Shown in pieces: positions 36,614 through 48,163 of a DNA stretch of 64,000 bases (positions are counted from its first letter, which is position 1; each line of letters begins with the position of its first letter). The translations under genes were made by a program, and so were the position numbers. The DNA is taken from NCBI RefSeq assembly GCF_005239225.2, contig NC_133294.1, forward strand, positions 18,303,631 to 18,367,630, given 5' to 3'. The stretch comes from Populus alba. Taxonomy: Eukaryota; Streptophyta; Magnoliopsida; Malpighiales; Salicaceae. The notes under the pieces are model-generated. The model was not told the origin of the DNA. It was given only the letters and a program-made list of their open reading frames with translations, and made no database searches.

Positions 36614-37901
36614 TAATTTCCTGTGATCTATCATCATCATCATCGTCCAATTTGATAATCAATTGTTCCTAATTCAACGCTTAAATTAATTTGAATGCTT
36701 AGGATCTTTAATTAGTCTTCCATCTGCCACCCTTAGAGGAAGGTAATGGGGTGATGATGATTTGTTAACCATTTTAGGCTATGGCAGTGGGTTGACAGAG
36801 ACAGAAAAGCTTAAATCATAACGCAAGTTCTATGCTCATTAACCTCCAATAAAAATAAGCTAAAAACTTAAAAATTTGATTAAACCAAAAAAATTAAAAA
36901 ATATAATAAAAAAAATCAAACTGTAAAAAAAAATCGATTAAATCAATTAAAATTTTAAAAAAATAGATTGGTTTAGTTTCGGTTTTTTCAGCTTAAAATT
37001 GAAAAAACCGAACCAAACATAACCCAAACCGGAAAAAACAAGCTAAAACCGAACCAAACCAAAAAAACCATGTCGAACTGAAAAAACCAAGAGAAACAGG
37101 AAAAACCCGAGCCAAAACCGAGCCTAACTAAGAAAATCAAGCCAAATTAGTTTGAACCAATTTTTATTTAAAAACCAAACTGAATCAAAACTTGTCGATT
37201 TAAACCAGTTTTAATTTTTTAAAAAACAATTAATTTAATTACTTCTTCTAATAAAAACTAAATCGAATAAAAAATTATCATCCAACCCTTCATCAATTTC
37301 TATACTTTTCTGGAGGCAGTGGGTTGACAGAGAATCTCAAATTTCTTTAATTTAAAAAAAAAATGCTAGACTCCTCTAAGTGTAGACTTTTTTAATATTA
37401 AAAAAAGTTTCATCAGGCTGTCGTGATAACTTGGACCCCCAATCTAGTTAATTAAATAATAGAGACTACGTTATAGTGCTTATTTATCAAAAGTCATTAC
37501 CTTTATTAACAGTGGTGATTAGTTGGTGTACAATAAATAATAAATAAAAATGATATATTATTTTAAAAACTTATATTTATTTATGATTAGAAAAATTGAT
37601 TAATAAAAAATATTTTTTAATTAAAAAAAAAATTTACTTTATTTCTAAAAAAATATTTTTCTTTTATTTTGGATGGAAAATATTTTTTATAAATTATAAA
37701 AATTTTTAAAATATCATGTTATTTGTTGATAATATAAAATTTGATCTTTAAATTTTTATTGCTATAAATTTTATTTTTAATTTTATCTCTTGAAATTTAA
37801 TTTTTATATCAATTTTGATAATTATTATTTATTTTTCTCTTATTATTTTTTTAAAAAAAAATTTTTTATCTATCAAATTTTATTCTTATTATTTTAATTG
37901 T
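36614..37901. repeat. 1.29-kb tandem duplication, copy 1
   Basis: The unit starts TAATTTCCTGTGATCTATC, passes a CAT/CGT microsatellite, a GGCTATGGCAGTGGGTTGAC segment, an AACCGAACCAAA-rich block, a second GTGGGTTGACAGAGAATCT segment and GGTGATTAGTTGGTGTACAA. It ends in T-rich DNA. The next copy begins 1288 bases downstream in the same orientation. No coding frame was recognised. Confidence 0.92.
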
Positions 37902-39119
37902 TAATTTCCTGTGATCTATCGTCATCGTCATCGTCATCGTTCAATTTGATAATCAATTGTTCCTAATTCAACGCTTCATTAATTTGAATGCTTAGTATCT
38001 TTAATTACTCTTCCATCTGCCACCCTTAGAGGAAGGTAATGGGGTGATGATGATTTGTTTAACCATTTTAGGCTATGGCAGTGGGTTGACAGAGACAGAA
38101 AAGCTTCATAACGCAAGTTCTATGCTCATTAAACTCCAATAAAAATGAGTGAAAAACCTAAAAAATTATTAAATCAATAAAATTAAAAAATATAATAAAA
38201 AAATTAAATCATAAAAATAAATCAATTAAAAATATTTTAAAAAAAATCAGTTTAATTTTGATTTTTTCAGCTTGAAATTTAAAAAACCGAACTGAACATA
38301 ATCTAAACCGGAAAAAATAAGTCAAAACCGAGCCAAACTAAAAAAACTAAATCAAACTGAAAAAACTAAGAGAAACAGGAAAAATCCTAGCCAAAACCGA
38401 GCCTAATTAAAAAAATCGAGTCAAATTGGTTTGAATTATTTTTTATTCTAAAATCTAAACCAAACTAAAATTTATCGGTTTAAACCAATTTTGATTTAAA
38501 AAAAAATTAATTTAATTATTTTTTTAATAAAAACTAAACCGAATAAAAAAATCACAAACCTTCATCAGGTTCAATACTTTTCTGGAGGAGTGGGTTGACA
38601 GAGAATCTTAAATTTCTTTAAATTTTTTTAAAATGCTAGAATCCTTTAAATATATTTTTTAATATTAAAAAAAGTTTCATGAGGCTGTCGTGATAACTTT
38701 GACCACCAATCTAGTTAATTAAATAATAGGGACTACGTTATAGTGCTTACTTATCAAAAATCATCACCTTTATTAACAGTGGTGATTAGTTGGTGTACAA
38801 TAAATAATAAATAAAAATGATACATTATTTAAAAAACTCATATTTGTTTATGATTAGAAAAATTAATAAAAAATAATTTTTAATTAAAAGAAATTAGTTT
38901 GGTTTCTAATTTTTTAAAATATCTGGTTATTTATTGATAATATAAAATTTGGTCTTTAAATTTTTATTGTTATATATTTTATTTTGATTTTTTTTAATTT
39001 TATTCCTCAAAATTTAATTTCTATATCAATTTTGATAATTATTATTTATTTTTCTCTTATTATTTTTTTAAATAAAATTTTTTATCTATTAGATTTAGTT
39101 CTTATTATTTTAATTGTTA
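37902..39119. repeat. 1.29-kb tandem duplication, copy 2
   Basis: All landmarks of copy 1 recur in the same order. Non-AT segments are very similar, e.g. GCCACCCTTAGAGGAAGG and GATAACTT-GACC(A/C)CCAATC. The CAT/CGT microsatellite is expanded and altered, there are small indels, and the AACCGAACC block has gathered C-to-T and G-to-A changes (AACCGAACC to AATCTAAACC types). The copy is slightly shorter, about 1218 bases. Confidence 0.9.
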
Positions 39120-39510
39120 TTTATTTTTTTAAAATAATTTATAAAATTATAATTATTTTTTTAATTTCTTCATCTTTCAAATTTTTTATCTATTAAATTT
39201 GATTTTTATTATTTTAATTATTATTTATTTTATTTGAGATAACTTATTAAATTAATTTAAATTTTTTTTCAATTTTTTTTTTATTCAACTTTTAAATGTA
39301 TAAAATTTGTTCCTCCTTATTTTAATAAATATAAAAAAATATTAAAAAATTATTTTTTATATAATTAAATATTAAAAAATATTTTCTAATTTATTTTTTA
39401 TAATACTATCTATAATTAAAAAAAATTACTTGCACATAAAGCGGATATAAAACGTTTACTTTGTTGACTATATTTTTTGTTTTCTGTTATTTCATTTATT
39501 ATTAAATAGG
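39120..39510. other. AT-rich gene-free stretch
   Basis: T-rich repeat sequence continues past the second duplication copy, related to the TTTTTATTATTTTAATTGTTATTTATTT family seen elsewhere in the window. No gene was seen. Confidence 0.5.
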
Positions 39511-39910
39511 GTAGCCAATAGAGAGCGTAACAGGCCTGCCTAAAGCTGCCGGCCAGGTCACATCAGTGACTCAGGGAGCATTTATGAGGTATATGTTTAG
39601 TCCCTCGGTAGGGGACGTCATTGAGGATGGTCAAAACCGTCTAGCTAGCACCGGTTGATCCAGGCAGCTGGACGGCCAACCTATCCGAGTTAGCGAACGG
39701 TAACGGAGGGCCGTAACTCACCGGACACAGCTTGCCGGTACGTACATGATATTTTTCTACCGGTATCTGGCAGGCTTCTGTCTGTGGTTCTGGCGTCCTA
39801 TTTCGTGTATGGCCTCCAAGCTGGTGGCGTTTTTTGGCTTTGCAGGTGTCTTTCGGCGACGTCAGTAATGGCTGGGATGCTTCCTCACTCAGTTGGCTCC
39901 CTAAGGCTAC
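39511..39910. repeat. 400-bp GC-rich island with inverted ends
   Basis: A sharply bounded block of balanced to GC-rich sequence lies in strongly AT-rich DNA. The left end reads GTAGCCAATAGAGAGCG-AAC and the complement of the right end reads GTAGCCTTAGGGAGCCAAC, so the termini look like imperfect inverted repeats of about 20 bases. No clear target duplication flanks them. The minus strand has a 92-codon open frame (39919-39641) with no recognised domain. It may be a non-autonomous DNA transposon or an inserted fragment from elsewhere. Confidence 0.45.
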
Positions 39911-40543
39911 AATTTCCAAACTCGTAATATAAAAAAATATATTTTTTATATTTTAAATTTAATTTGATGTTTTAATATTAAAAAAAAAAAAATATATATT
40001 ATTTTAATATATTTTAAAAAAATACTAAAAAGAAATCACTGTTATAAAATCATGTAATGATTGGGAGTAAGAAAATTAAAAAATATATATATATTTTTTA
40101 AGAGTGATATTAGTTGTTTTTTATTTTAAAATATATTAAAATAATATTTTTTTTATTTTTTTAAAATTATTTTTAATATCAATATATCAAAATATATTAA
40201 TTTAAAAATTAAAAAAAAAAAAAACCAAACACTCCATTCCCCCGAAACGGCAAGAAAGCAGCCATCAGGTCTAGTAGTGACATCCATAGCATTACAACTT
40301 ATGATGGAACAATAAGATTCAGATTTACAATCTGCATATTCAGCATTAGTTCCCATGAAACACTGTTCAGGTTCTTACCATGGATATAATTGATTAAAAG
40401 GCATGAATTTCCAGCAAAATATGAAGATCGAATCATATATATATAAATATAAGTGATCCATGGATATTTCATAAACTCGGATCCATTGCCCTTTACAAAC
40501 TAACTATCGAGGTGAACAATGGAGAATAGCCTAGTTCTATATT
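39911..40543. other. AT-rich 3' flank of the RMA gene
   Basis: A diverged AT-rich repeat occupies about 39930-40230. It is followed by more balanced sequence (40231-40543) that is probably the 3'UTR and 3' flank of the minus-strand RMA gene. Confidence 0.5.
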
Positions 40544-41245
40544 TCAAAATACAATGAGGCATAAAAGAAAGCAACAAAAGAGAAAAATGGAGATTCTATT
40601 CAATGACTTGTCTGCCATCAGCTCATGCCTTCTCAGCCTAGGGCTACCAGTACCCATTAAGTGATACGAGTTTGGAAAGGGGCCGAAAACCCTCGCATAC
40701 ACCATCTCTCTGAACATCCCAACAACTGGTTGCTGCAAACCGGTCATTGCAGGGTCTCCAAGATTAAGCAAGGGTGATGGGGAAGCCTCTTCGAAACTGC
40801 CGTATGGATTAGCATTATAGTTATGGTTCCGGTAAGGATTACGATATGGAAGCCGCTGGCCGGTATTAGATGTGTTTGACACCACACCTTGAGCACCACA
40901 AGCTGATGGTCTGGGAGGAATGATCATGCCCATGTATGGTGTCTTGCCTTCTGCTTCGGTTGAGCCTTGGCCACGGCCATACAGGGGAACCATGGTGGTG
41001 TGAGATATATCAGCCTTGCAAACTGGGCATTGCGGGTGCTCATCGGAGGCCAGCGAGGCGCTCTGGACGTGGAGCCACTTGTAGATGCAGGGCCAGCAGT
41101 AGAGGTGGCCACAGAGAGTGACTACTGGCTCATGTGCAAAGTCAAAACAGATATTACAGTCGAAACAACCACTGGGATTTTCCGAGTCAGTTGCCGCACT
41201 TGACACTGATTTCCATCCCTGGGTAAAATATTTCTCAAATTCCAT
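40544..41245 (-). CDS. RMA3: RMA-type membrane-anchored RING E3 ubiquitin ligase
   Basis: This is an ER-membrane E3 ubiquitin ligase of the RMA/RNF5 family, which acts in ER protein quality control; plant members target aquaporin traffic. The coding region is one exon of 233 aa. The RING finger is C3HC4: C30, C33, C45, H47, C50, C53, C73 and C76, within CNICFDFAHEPVVTLCGHLY and CPVCKADI. The family motif VPLYGRG follows. The middle is Pro-, Asn- and Tyr-rich, and a hydrophobic C-terminal tail (about 215-233, ISIFLFCCFLLCLIVF) is the membrane anchor. The start fits MEFEKYFTQGW, preceded by an acceptor 24 bases upstream. Similarity looks closest to RMA3 by memory; RMA1 is the alternative. Confidence 0.92.
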   Translation of the reverse strand: MEFEKYFTQGWKSVSSAATDSENPSGCFDCNICFDFAHEPVVTLCGHLYCWPCIYKWLHVQSASLASDEHPQCPVCKADISHTTMVPLYGRGQGSTEAEGKTPYMGMIIPPRPSACGAQGVVSNTSNTGQRLPYRNPYRNHNYNANPYGSFEEASPSPLLNLGDPAMTGLQQPVVGMFREMVYARVFGPFPNSYHLMGTGSPRLRRHELMADKSLNRISIFLFCCFLLCLIVF

Positions 41246-41269
41246 GGATTCTCACGTTCTTCTTTAACT

Positions 41270-43383
41270 CTGCAAAAGGCGAGAGAAATCAAAACATATC
41301 AGTAACAAATTTCCCCTCGTTATCCAAGTTCAAGTACCTACTAACTAATAACCTTCCAGTGATACAAACTCTGAAACTCACTGTTGGGAAGGGGAACAGA
41401 GAAAGAATACAGAATCAGTAAAGATACATACCACTTGCGCGTATAAGCATATAAAAACATCTAGATAGGCTCAAGATATATGCCAACAGCAAAGCAATTA
41501 TGATGGCTGAACTAGAATAAGTAAAGGCACCAAACACAAGGTCCCCATGGCCCACCCCATCTTTCAGTTTTCACACCAAGGGACAGAGCTCCTAAAAACG
41601 CAGGTTCAAGGACCCCACAACTTTAGATTCTTATCAGACAAGGACTCTGCCCTAGCAATAATTAGAAGTAGAGAGTGAAACATATGCATTCCTGGTTCCC
41701 ATCTTGTATTTCGTTCTTCTATTCTCGGTAAAAATCCGTTTAAAAATTTCCCATTTCATATCTCTTGAACAAGCAACGGGTAAGCATGGCTTTCACCAGC
41801 AAATTTGAATATTTTGACCTTCTAGCAAGAAGCTTAGCAACTTTTTGAGCGTGTTGGGTAGTGTGATTGTAGTTATTTTTCAAATAGCTTTTCGTGCTAA
41901 AATAATGTTAATGATATTTTTTTTATTTTTTAAAAATTATTTTTGACATCAGCACATCAAAACAATCTAAAAAATACAAAACGCACTTAATTTTAACAAA
42001 AATAATTCAAAATTTTACAAAACACAGCTACAAACACAGCCCCAAACACTACCTTCAATGATAGACGTTAAAATCCATCCTTCTAGATAAGCACCACTTT
42101 CTAAATATTTGTTGGACAATCAGATAGATTAAAAAATAAGATAAAAATTTCGAAGACAAAATCTAACCAGGAATGAAGAAGTACAATTTGAACAAGGATA
42201 AGTTCAAGAAGAGCCCAATTCCTCGCGCTCGCACACACAATTTTGTTTTTATAAGGCCAAGTGAAAATGACTACAAATGAGCGAACAATCAGCAAAGACC
42301 GTCTCAAATATAAAATATATTTAAGAAGTCGAAACATATAAATCAGATATTCAAGCATTGGATTCTTGTTGAATCATATAATCAATGACAGACAACCAAA
42401 AACAAAAAATAAAACAATTTTGCTTTCGACAACCTCTAGAATTCAGAGAGATGACAAGAACAAGACAATCAGTGCTTTTATGTCAAGGTGATCGCTCGCA
42501 TCATCAAAGAAACTGAAAAGAATAAGATTAAGTTCCTTTCTAGGACCGATCTTCACTTCAATTAAGAACAACATAGCATCTCTAGAACTAAATAAATTAT
42601 GATTATCCTTGAACATCCATCCAGCATACCTAATTACCAGACCACCAGTACCGGGTCCATTACGAACCGCCATAATTTTCCACCATTAAATCTTTCATCA
42701 ACCACCAATCATCAAAGCTGTCACCACAGGCCCATTTTAAGCTCAACCAATGAATTTTTTTTATGCGCTTAGAAAATGGGAAACGAAAAAACTGTAACAC
42801 ACACAAAGATGATTGTATACAAGGGGAACGCCCATTTGTAAGATCGCAGAGAGAGAGAGACGGCAGGAGACAACAATGGTTGGATGACCATCAATGTAAT
42901 TAACAATATTAACAATATATGTTTCAAGATTTAGTGTAATCAACAAAATATGACAAAAAAAATCTATATAATTGAAGGTTTTTTTAAGATGCTAAGAAAA
43001 GTAGTCGAATTGAACCTCAAGATTGTTTAATTCTTCACGTTCACACTTCAAACCTTCAAATTTAAAGCAGATTTTACTACTTTTACACAGAAAAAAAGAA
43101 GAAAATTTGCCACCCTTATTTTTTTCTAATTAAGCTTAAAATTTGCCCTCATTCACCTTGCCTTTCCCCCTCCCTTTCCCAGAAACCAAACAAAAAACAA
43201 GATACAAGACAAAAAGGAAAAAAAGAAGAAGAAATAACAAAACTCAGCTAAATTAATGAGATCCAAGATCCAGGACACAAACACAACTGAAAAATCCAAA
43301 CAAACAAAGAAATGAAGCACTAAGAGTAAACAAAGAATAAAAAAAATTCATGAATCCTAGAAAGCTGACTAACCAAAGATTAC
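41270..43383 (-). other. 5'UTR intron of the RMA gene
   Basis: On the minus strand, a donor CAG/GTA follows 43384 and an acceptor TTTTGCAG precedes 41269, 24 bases before the start codon. The 2.1-kb interval has no coding frame of note. It includes a MITE-like insertion (41851-42049). The leader exon would be about 43384-43510. Long leader introns are common in plant housekeeping and stress genes; here it is inferred from splice signals only. Confidence 0.65.
41851..42049. mobile_element. MITE-like insertion in the RMA leader intron
   Basis: The element is about 199 bp. Its left end reads GTGTTGGGTAGTGTGATTG and the complement of its right end reads GTGTTTGGGGCTGTGTTTG, so the ends are inverted and imperfect. 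The core has the TTTTTTTTATTTTTTAAAAA and GACATCAGCACATCAAAACA segments that recur across the window. No coding capacity. Confidence 0.6.
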
Positions 43384-43537
43384 CTGAAAGAAAGTTAAAG
43401 GCAAAATAACAGGGTGTTGTTTGGCTTGATTAAAATAAGAGGATTCGAGGAAGCTTTAATGGAGATTTTGCAGATAACAGAGAAACAGAGAGATTTCTAC
43501 TGAGGGGACAGATTAAGCGTTGTTGCCGGTGTGGGGT

Positions 43538-43545
43538 TTATATAA
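43538..43545 (-). promoter_or_regulatory. TATA box of the RMA gene
   Basis: The minus strand reads TTATATAA in a GC-richer setting. About 30 bases downstream begins a CT-rich leader that reaches the 5'UTR donor at 43384. Confidence 0.6.
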
Positions 43546-43767
43546 CAGTGCTGGGAATCTTATGTCCCTTTTATTTTATTTTTATACTTTTATATTTTTT
43601 TATTCTTCAGTTTATTTATTTTTATCTTTTTTATTTATTTTCTTTTCAACTATTCGGTGGTAGTTTTGACATGCGATCCTGCCTCGATGTTTTCCATTCC
43701 CTCCTTTAACCCTATAAATTTAACCATTAAAGATATTATCTAAAAATTTTATTATTTTATAAATTTA

Positions 43768-44559
43768 GGTCCTGTTTATTTATTAAAAAGTACTTTTTTA
43801 GAAAAATAAATTTTTATAAAATAAATTCTGGAAAAGTAAATTATTTTCTGATATTTAGTAATGTAATAAAAATTAAATTGAAAAATATTTTTCAATATTT
43901 GATTATATCATAAAAAATAAGCTGAAAAATAACTTATTAATGTTTTATTTTTCTCAAATTTATTAAAATAATAAGAAATAAATCTTACAAATTAAAAAGT
44001 TCAATGAGAATAAAATTAAAAAAATATATATAATTTCATAAATTATCTCAAATAAAATAAATAATAATCAAAATAATATAGATCAAATTTAAAAAATAAA
44101 AATTAAATAAAAATTAAAATAATAATAATAATTCACATTTCATAAAATTATTTCAAATAAAATAAGTAACAATTAAAAGAATTGAGATCAAATTTGATAG
44201 ATAAAAAATTTCAATAAAAATATAATAAAAAAAAAATAACAATTATAAAAATAAGGATCAAAGTTAATATAAAAATTAAATTTTAAGAGATGAAATTGAA
44301 AAATAAATATTCAAATAAATATAGCAATTAAAAGTTTGAGGATTAAATTTGATATAATCAGTAAATAATATGATATTTCTAAATTTTTCACAATCTTTAG
44401 AAAGTGTTTTTCATCTAAATTTTTCAGGAAAACACTTACTTGGAAACCAAAATAAATTTTTCTTTGATTGAAAAGTATTTTTTTTATTGATCAACTTTTC
44501 TAGTAACAAACAAATAAAAAAAAATTAAAAAATATTTTTCCAAAAAATAAACATAGACC
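43768..44559. mobile_element. MITE-like element with GGTC ends, about 790 bp
   Basis: The left end reads GGTCCTGTTTATTTATT and the complement of the right end reads GGTCTATGTTTATTTTTT. The interior is A-rich and non-coding, and is related in reverse orientation to T-rich parts of the 36.6-39.4 kb region (ATCAATTTTGATAATTATT and ATCTTTAAATTTTTATTG type words). A non-autonomous DNA transposon is the likely reading. Confidence 0.5.
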
Positions 44560-47185
44560 GAGTGAATTGACACAGAGAAAGCTTATTTAAGATCATTTAA
44601 AAAGAAGAATTAGCGTGTGTTGATGTATAAGATGATTTAAAAAAGACTCCCATTTAATTTTAAAAAATTATTTTATTGAAAAATTAAGAATCTTGTTGTG
44701 GTGCTGTATCAAGCAGTCTTAAAAGAAATAGGGTTTTATTTAGTTTATAATTTAGATAGCTTCATTAGGATTTCAAGCATGGTAATTTTTATTTTCAGAT
44801 GTTTTTTAAAAGATATTAAATTAATGTTTTTAAAAAAATTTAAATAATTTTAATGTTCTAATATAAAAATAAATAAATAAATTATTTTAAAATGTTTTCA
44901 AGTAAAAAATACTAGTAAACAATACCCAGTGCACTCCTTCTCTACACCTGTTATTTTACTCATTCTCCAACAAAATCAACCAAAAGTTACCAAATAAAAA
45001 AGGCTTGATGCGTGTATTATCATCATATTATGACCACTCCAGAATTTGTAAAACTACGTGAATTATTTGATGATTATAAGTTGCAATTCTTTCAAGATAA
45101 TTTTAATCTTAATTAGCAGAAACTTCTAGCTAGATCCATATGATTAATTATTGCATAAGAATTTGACCTTGACCCTGAGATAATTTTAATCTTAATTAGT
45201 AGAAACTTCTAGCTAGATCCATATGATTTTTTTGTGTTAAAAAATAATTTTTTTATATTTTAAATTATTTTGATTTATTGATTTTAAAAATAATTTTTTT
45301 AAAAAAAAATTAGTTTAATATATTTTGACACTAAAAATATTTTGAAAAGTAATATCAACCACATTTCTAAATAGATCTTCGTGAGTTAGTTAAAAGTTTT
45401 ATTTGCTATAAGTTTTTTTTTTTAGTATTAATTTAATGTTTATGCAAATAATTTTCAGTTTTTCCAACATCCTTGTATTAAATTCATTCAAAAGGATATT
45501 TTAAGAAAATATTAATTTGATATTTTGAAAGGCATTAAAGCTACAATATATACTGAATTACGCGCTTGATGCAAGAGACCAGATCATCTGATTTTTTCGA
45601 GTGGAGGGGGAAAAAAACTAATTTTGTTGAGAATAAAAGAATCATAATTTAAATGGAGACCTTGTCTATTGAATTTGACTAAACAACCTGAGAAAAAAAA
45701 GGTTTCGACGTGGGTATTCTGGCAAGGAATCCATGGCCTGCTTCTAGAGAAGCTTTACGTGTGTTTTGTAGCTAAAATAATTTAAAATTATGGTTAATTT
45801 TCATTAGTAGATGGGCAGCATGTTCCTCCATCCCCGATTTGATTGTTTTTATCATATCTTTAAATTTAAAAACCCACACCACAAATTGACTGAGTGTAAG
45901 AGAAAACACAAAAATACAGAGTAAATAATTTGGATTTTTTAAAAATCAAAATTAGCGGAGCAAATTAAAATCATGCCAAAAAACTAAAAGTTAAAAAAAA
46001 TAACAAAATAGTACAATCTCAGCCTTTCTTAATCATGAAAGGCGATATTTTAAGGATGTTGTTATTTCAAAACATGATAAATTATTCATTCAAGACTAAC
46101 AATATAATATATAATATTTTAATTTGAATCATTTAGATTATTATAAACTTACATGTTAATTTTAAAACTCATGAGATTAATCAACATGTATGTAAACTGA
46201 CCCGAATATTAATGTTAATAAAAAAAAAATATTATAAGTTATTTTGTAACATTTCATAATCATAATATATCATTAAAATAAACTCAGCCTCTCTTCTTCT
46301 ACCCTAGAAGAACAAAAACAAAATCAATTAATTTTTGTGTGCAAATAGGCACGAAATCTCTGATATTTAGCAGACTGGACTTTCTTGGAAACAACCTTTC
46401 GGTGGATTCGAAGCTTCTTGTTTCACTTTCATTGCCCCTCACTGCGCTGCAACTACCGATGCCCCTAAAGGGACAATTGGTCACGTCGATATCAAATGAG
46501 GATTATATTACAATTTGATAATTTTTATATTTAATTATCAAATTATATATTAGTACAATAAAAAATATATCAAAAATCTTTGTATGGAAATTAACCATTA
46601 TAAAAGGTATTCTAGTCTGTTGACTTGATGGTTAAGTTTATATCATGTCATAATAATTATTTTTAAAAGTATATTTTGTTTGAAATATATTAAAAAAAAA
46701 TTTTATTATTTTTAATATTAATATATTAAAATAACTTAAAATTAAAATATTTAAATTTTTATAAAAAAAGTTTCCAACCATACGGCCACGGCACGGGTTC
46801 TTTAACATGAAGCATACGGCCACCACACATGGTCGCTGGCTGGCCCATTTCCCCAAATGTACAAAAGAGTCCCTCGTAAGGGAGCCAATTCACCAAATTT
46901 CCCATAACAAATGTGTAATATGGCATGAATAGATGAGATTTGGCATGCATATATAAAATCACCAGAATCTAAATCGAAATGATTTTCTTCTGGATTTTAG
47001 CCCTGAATAAGTGAGATTCTGAAAGCATCAGCCATCGGCATTTGCTAAGATCAGTAGAATTAGAAACTTAAAAATCAAGTCCTTCTACGTGGATAAAACG
47101 CACCCAAAATTTCAATTAAAGCACCCCTCGTATAAAAGAAAGTAATCCCAAGTAACGTGTTGCTTATTTATCTATGATTTGTTAA
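44560..47185. other. Intergenic, AT-rich, no gene seen
   Basis: The stretch has a pair of 51-bp direct repeats (45095-45228) and a copy of the common AT-rich repeat (about 46640-46770). Two less AT-rich patches, 46290-46490 and 46780-46940, have short open frames on the minus strand with no recognised domain. Confidence 0.55.
45095..45228. repeat. Two 51-bp direct repeats, 83-bp period
   Basis: Copies at 45095-45145 and 45178-45228 differ at a single base (AATTAGCAG versus AATTAGTAG). They are separated by 32 bases. The near identity marks a recent local duplication. Confidence 0.92.
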
Positions 47186-47189
47186 TAAT

Positions 47190-47850
47190 ATTTTATTTTA
47201 TTGATTTTTGTATTTGATTTTTTTTTACATTTGACATCTGTTGATTTACTTACTATTTATTTTATTTGAAATAATCTATAAAATTAGAGTTTTTTAATTT
47301 TATTATCATATTTTTTATCTGTTAGATTTGATTTCTCTTTTTTTTATTTGTTTTATTTAAGATTATTTTTTATAATATTTTTTTATAATTTCATTATCTT
47401 TAAGTGTTTTTCTTGTTAGATTTAATTTTTATTCCTTTGATTGTTTTTTTTTTTATTTTAATAAATTTTTTTTAAATGATATTTTTCATGGTTTCATCTT
47501 AGTTGGGAATTGAGTTTCTTGATTGAACTTGAGTCTTAAATTTCACGGGTTGTGAGTTTGAAAAAGTAACTCAGGTTTACTTAGTTTTTTTTTTAATTAT
47601 ATTTTTATTTTTAATTTTATCCTTTAATATTTATTTAATTAGAGATTGAGTTCCGTTAATTCTTTTATTTTTTTTCTATAGGATTTTTCATTAATTTTAA
47701 AAATAACTCGAGTTATCTCGGGTTTTTTTATTTATTATTTTTGGTTAAACTTAGCTTTTTTAAAATAAATTTTATTTTTCATTAAATTAAATTAAATTAG
47801 TCGGTTAAATATAACTATAAGATCCTAACTTTTTAAAAGTAGTTTCTCAA
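47190..47850. repeat. T-rich dispersed repeat, copy B (partner at 22.7-23.3 kb)
   Basis: This block shares the landmarks listed for copy A in the same order and orientation, including TGAGTTTCTTGATTGAACTT, CACGGGTTGTG, the CGAGTTATCTCGGG segment and AACTTAGCTTTTTTAAAATA. The two are about 24.5 kb apart and moderately diverged. Confidence 0.5.
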
Positions 47851-48163
47851 GTGCAATTTTTTTTTAGTGCACCTAGTAACTAAATTACGTGGCATTGTTC
47901 CTCGCCGTGATAGGATTTATCGTCATATTCTAGCTGTGAATTATTTGTTTAATTTTGCATTTCTTGTGAAAAATGACGTTGAAGTTTATAATGTTGTGTG
48001 TATGCATTCGCTCATAACATATTGTTGATCATTACTCACGAGCGGTGATTTAAAATGTTCAATATCATAGTTTACACAATCGAATGCTAAAGTAAGTTTT
48101 ATCCTTTTAAGCGTAAGAGATTGAACGAGTGTAAAAAAAAAAACATGTTTGTAATAATCTTAT

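Noticed and set aside
39650..39680. ACCGGTTGATCCAGG resembling the start of 18S rRNA
   Set aside because: The resemblance covers only a few bases, and the following sequence does not look like rRNA.
39641..39919. 92-codon minus frame in the GC-rich island as a gene
   Set aside because: GC-rich DNA has few chance stops, no domain is recognisable, and the frame extends past the island's proposed end.
40924..41203. Open frames overlapping the RMA coding exon on both strands
   Set aside because: They are shadow frames of the RING-coding exon with no motifs of their own.
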